Shown here: positions 60,771 through 64,000 of the stretch, piece by piece | Layout: every line of letters begins with the position of its first letter | Numbering within the stretch: the first letter of the stretch is position 1 | DNA from: a virus | Strand: one strand, 5' to 3' | Virus record (IMG/VR): IMGVR_UViG_3300029319_000004 | Coordinates: 1 to 64,000 of that record | Length of the DNA: 64,000 nucleotides | The notes under the pieces: model-generated | What the model was told of the DNA's origin: nothing | The model's input: only the letters and a program-made list of their open reading frames with translations | Databases searched by the model: none | Made by a program: the position numbers and the translations under genes

Positions 60771-62617
60771 TGGCGATCAAAAGATACTATGCAGAGGCCG
60801 ATAATACAATAACAAATGCATTTGACACCGTGTTGTCTCAAAGAGGAACAGGATCCAATGCAGGGGCAAATGATGTTTTAGAAACATTTTCAATTTACGG
60901 CCAATACAGTACTAGCTCTACAGAGCTTTCTAGAATTCTAATAAAGTTTCCTGTTACTGGGACAACTAGTGTTAAAGCCGATAGAGATGCGTCAAACCTG
61001 CCTGCGTCTGGTAGTGTTAAATTTTATTTAAAAATGTTTAACGCTAGACATCAAGAGCAGCTGCCTGAAAATTTAATTCTTAGTATTTTTCCAGTTGCGA
61101 GGAACTGGGAAGAAGGAACAGGCATTGACCTTGTTAATCATGCTGATAAAACAAAAGATGTTATCCCTGGCTCGAATTGGGTCAATAGAACAAAAGGTGT
61201 TGCTTGGGTTCGAAATGGTGGAGATTATATTTCTGGAAGTGCAAACTCAGCAGTGTGGTCTACGGCCAGTTTTGTTACTGGATCCGAAGATCTAGAAGTT
61301 GATGTTACTGATGTGGTAGAAGAATGGATAAGCTCTACAGAAGTAAAGGCTACAGCGACAATAACCTTTACTGAAAAACCGCATGAAGCAACAACAATTA
61401 CCTTAGTTGATGGTGATGGAACATCTGCAACGTTCGAGATTGACGATAACGAAGATGGTGTTGTCGCTGGCAATATTGCCATGAACCCCGCTTCAGACGA
61501 CGCCGCAGGAATGGCTACGATTTTATTTCAAAAAGTAAATGCATCCGCATTGAAAATCACAGCGACTAACCCATCATCTGGCCAGGTTGTCTTAACACAG
61601 GATACAGCAGGGCGAGTTGGAAATACTACAATTACTTATAGTAATTCTACTAGTTGGAGCGACAATACATCAGGTACTTTACCAACAGCTTTTACCGGAG
61701 GCACCGGCGTAGTTAACTATGGTTTTGGAATCATGGTCACAAGCAGCCAGGAAGCTTATCGCGCAACGGCAGACTCTGGGTCTGAGTTGCAAAACACAGA
61801 TGGAATAACTAAGTCAACCTATACTAAAAGATTTTATTCTAGGAGTTCTGAATATTTCTTTAGAAGGCCTGTAATTGAGGCTCGCTGGGAAGATAGAATC
61901 AGTGATGACAGAAATAAGTTTTTTGCTAGTAGTTCTCTGTGCAGCACACAAAATACTCAAAGCGTCTACTTGTATAATTATATTGATGGAGTATTAACTA
62001 ACTTACCTGACGAATCAGTTACAATTAATTTTTATGCTAGCTCTGGATCATTGCCAAGTGGCTCTTCTATCGCCAATACAACAGCCACAAAAGTTAGCAC
62101 TGGAATATATCGAGCTGCTTTGGCGATAAACACTACCGAGTCAGTTTTGCATGATGTTTGGTCAGAGACTGATGGAGGAAGTGTATACCATACAGGCACA
62201 ATTTCTGTGCGAACACGAAGTGCTAGCGATTCAAATAAAATTGGTGATTTTATTAGCAATATAACAAACTTAAAAGATACATACAAAAGAACTGAAAATG
62301 CAAGAATAAAAGTTTTTGTTAGAAGAAGGAATGAGTGCCCTACTGTGTACACAGTGGCTACTAGTGTTGCAGAGGGAGAGACAATTGTTAGTGCATCGTA
62401 CTCTGTCGTAAGAGATATAGATAATAAGATAATTTTTCAGCATAGCACAGGCAGTTCAGATAGACATACATTCTTATCGTATGATAATTCTGGTAGTTAT
62501 TTTGATTTTGATATGTCGTTGCTAGAGGCTGGATATATGTATGGGTTTAAGTTTGCTTATTATGCCGCCGGAAAGTGGAGAGAGCAAGAAGAACTGTTTA
62601 AATTTAGAGTAGAATAA
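60770..62617 (+). CDS. tail structural protein with an inserted beta domain
   Basis: A 615-residue protein. The N-terminal part (KRYYAEADNTITNAFDTVLS, then ELSRILIKFPVT and VTDVVEEWIS) resembles DNRLRE-like structural domains in phage tails. Residues about 190-315 are an extra Ala/Thr-rich beta domain (TATITFTEKPHEATTITLVD) that interrupts it; VNYGFGIMVTSSQEAY continues the first fold. The C-terminal half has more beta repeats. The ATG overlaps the preceding TAA by one base. Likely a tail collar or fibre attachment protein. Confidence 0.7.
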   Translation: MAIKRYYAEADNTITNAFDTVLSQRGTGSNAGANDVLETFSIYGQYSTSSTELSRILIKFPVTGTTSVKADRDASNLPASGSVKFYLKMFNARHQEQLPENLILSIFPVARNWEEGTGIDLVNHADKTKDVIPGSNWVNRTKGVAWVRNGGDYISGSANSAVWSTASFVTGSEDLEVDVTDVVEEWISSTEVKATATITFTEKPHEATTITLVDGDGTSATFEIDDNEDGVVAGNIAMNPASDDAAGMATILFQKVNASALKITATNPSSGQVVLTQDTAGRVGNTTITYSNSTSWSDNTSGTLPTAFTGGTGVVNYGFGIMVTSSQEAYRATADSGSELQNTDGITKSTYTKRFYSRSSEYFFRRPVIEARWEDRISDDRNKFFASSSLCSTQNTQSVYLYNYIDGVLTNLPDESVTINFYASSGSLPSGSSIANTTATKVSTGIYRAALAINTTESVLHDVWSETDGGSVYHTGTISVRTRSASDSNKIGDFISNITNLKDTYKRTENARIKVFVRRRNECPTVYTVATSVAEGETIVSASYSVVRDIDNKIIFQHSTGSSDRHTFLSYDNSGSYFDFDMSLLEAGYMYGFKFAYYAAGKWREQEELFKFRVE

Positions 62618-62640
62618 TAATTACATGTGGGCACTTAAAT

Positions 62641-64000
62641 GAGTACAAAAGATCTTTTTGATAAAGGCTATTCTTTAAACTTTTTAAAGAACAAGTCTCT
62701 TACGGACTACAGAGAAGATGTAGAGTCGCCCAGATATATCGATGCTTATATCAAAAAAAGAGAAAGATTTTTTCCTGATGTAAATTATGCCACTGCTTCT
62801 AATTTCGCTGCATATGGATTAGCAGAGGAATATTACAAGCAATCTATAGAAAGAATATATAAAACATATCCTTACGATGGATCTTTAGCAGAAAAATTAG
62901 AGTGGGAAAATGAAAGCACCTATTTAGATCTTTTTATTTTTGAAAACGAATACCCTAGATCAACTGGCTATATTGTTTTTAACAGCAGTTCTTACTCGTA
63001 TACAGACACCAAAACAGGCAATTTCTATAGCAGTAGCGCCCCTCAATATGTTTACTTTTATGGAAATCCTCACGCTGATGTTAGCGGAAACTTTAAAGAG
63101 CCACCAACAGCTGGCCCTTCAGGAGTCGGTGTTTCCAAAGCCAATGTTTATGAAACAGGCAGTCAAAGAACTTCTAATCTTGAAATTGATTTAGAAAAAG
63201 GGATTACAGTAGAATTTTGGCTTAAAAAAACTTCTTGGGCAACACAAAATGCAGCTGCCGAGGTTTTATTTAGTAACATAACAGACGAAACCAGTACAGA
63301 AACTAGGTTTTGGATTTCTTCTTCAAACACCGCTAAAGGAAAAATTACAGCAGAGCTATTTTCCACTCCAGTCATAGCGACTTTTGAACACGACACAGGT
63401 TTATCTGACATAGGAGATGGAGCTTGGCATCACTACGCAGTAACAGTTAAAAGATCTGGAAATACAAATGTTAGTAATTTGTATGTCGATGGAGTCCACA
63501 AATCAAAAAAAACATCTGGAGCAGGTGGTACATTTACTAACATTACTGCATCAACTGTCGCCGCTATTGGGGCGATATCAAAAGATGTTGATGGTTTTTA
63601 CGGCGCAGGATATGGAAATGTTGTTGGATGCTCCTTCGATGAATTTAGATACTGGAAAACAGAAAGGAACGCACAGCAAATTGGCAGACACTTCAGAGAT
63701 CAAATTGGCGGCGGAACAAATACAGACAACGTTAAGTATGATAAGACACACAATCCTGTAGATTTAGGAGTATATTTTAAATTTAACGAGGGAATAACTG
63801 GTGATAGTTCAATCGACTCCACAGTTTTAGATTACTCTGGTCGCATATCTAATGGAACTTTTGTAAACTATCAAAGTAGCTCATCTAGAAATACTGGATC
63901 AGCAATGGTTTCTGCTAGCGTGGCTGAGCGTGAATTTAAAGATCCTATTATATACTCGTCTCATCCAAGTGTTATTAGTCTAATACAGGAGAAAACAAGA
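62641..64000 (+). CDS. LamG/concanavalin-like tail adhesin, truncated at the window end
   Basis: Open frame from ATG at 62641 that runs past the right edge (453 complete codons visible). An N-terminal helical region (1-100) is followed by a beta-rich stretch, then a LamG/concanavalin-like lectin fold (about 178-355): EKGITVEFWLKK, GAWHHYAVTVKRSGNTNVSN and CSFDEFRYW are typical strands. It probably binds a sugar on the host surface. Whole length and C-terminus are unknown. Confidence 0.8.

Overview
The window reads as part of a large T4-like (contractile-tailed) phage genome, almost certainly only a fragment: no terminase, portal, major capsid protein, prohead protease or DNA polymerase is visible. 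Support comes from a gp25-like and a gp6/J-like baseplate protein in the usual order, a tail hub with an M15 peptidase motif, a gp55-like late sigma factor, a PIN-PhoH protein, an amidase endolysin, very tight gene packing and almost uniform transcription to the right (only four genes run left). Most of it is AT-rich; the first 1.7 kb is clearly GC-richer. The host is probably Gram-negative (several lipoproteins). A lipoprotein with MopE-type metal-binding repeats hints at a myxobacterial or other 'deltaproteobacterial' lineage, which is inference only.

Layout. 1-2.7 kb: sigma-70-like factor and small phage genes. 2.8-30.6 kb: a long island of diverse, mostly unrecognised proteins that share short leaders. 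In this annotation class A means the leader M-K-x-L-x-E-N-W-R-R-[FY]-[IL]-x-E (about 14 residues), class B means M-K-I-T-K-x-x-L-x-x-I-I-x-E-E followed within about ten residues by a further [LI]-x-E, and class C is the single D-P-R-Y-F-L-N-E leader. All end in [ILFV]-x-E, the kind of site cut by the T4 prohead protease, and class A resembles the T4 capsid-targeting sequence of internal proteins. Behind these leaders sit a SET domain, a Nudix domain, a HAD phosphatase, a PD-(D/E)XK-like fold, zincins and very basic proteins. My main hypothesis is that this island encodes a cargo of proteins packaged in the head and delivered with the DNA. Several long genes also carry a class B segment inside, four of them directly after an internal Shine-Dalgarno plus in-frame ATG. 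The lysis genes lie at 18.8-20.6 kb.

30.6-34.6 kb: a phage tmRNA, a tRNA-like gene with no recognisable D arm, small genes, a probably abundant structural protein with a strong terminator, a SpoU-type methyltransferase and an antisense trypsin-like lipoprotein. 34.6-42.5 kb: PIN-PhoH, a zincin, a RecB-like nuclease, two glycosyltransferases, an FmdB-type zinc ribbon and the gp55-like sigma factor. 42.5-64 kb: tail and baseplate, including a 3,684-residue protein, ending in a truncated LamG-type adhesin.

Together the genes suggest a phage that reprograms transcription with two sigma factors, brings its own ribosome-rescue RNA, and may inject a set of modifying enzymes. Calls rest on reading motifs by eye; no database search or fold prediction was run.
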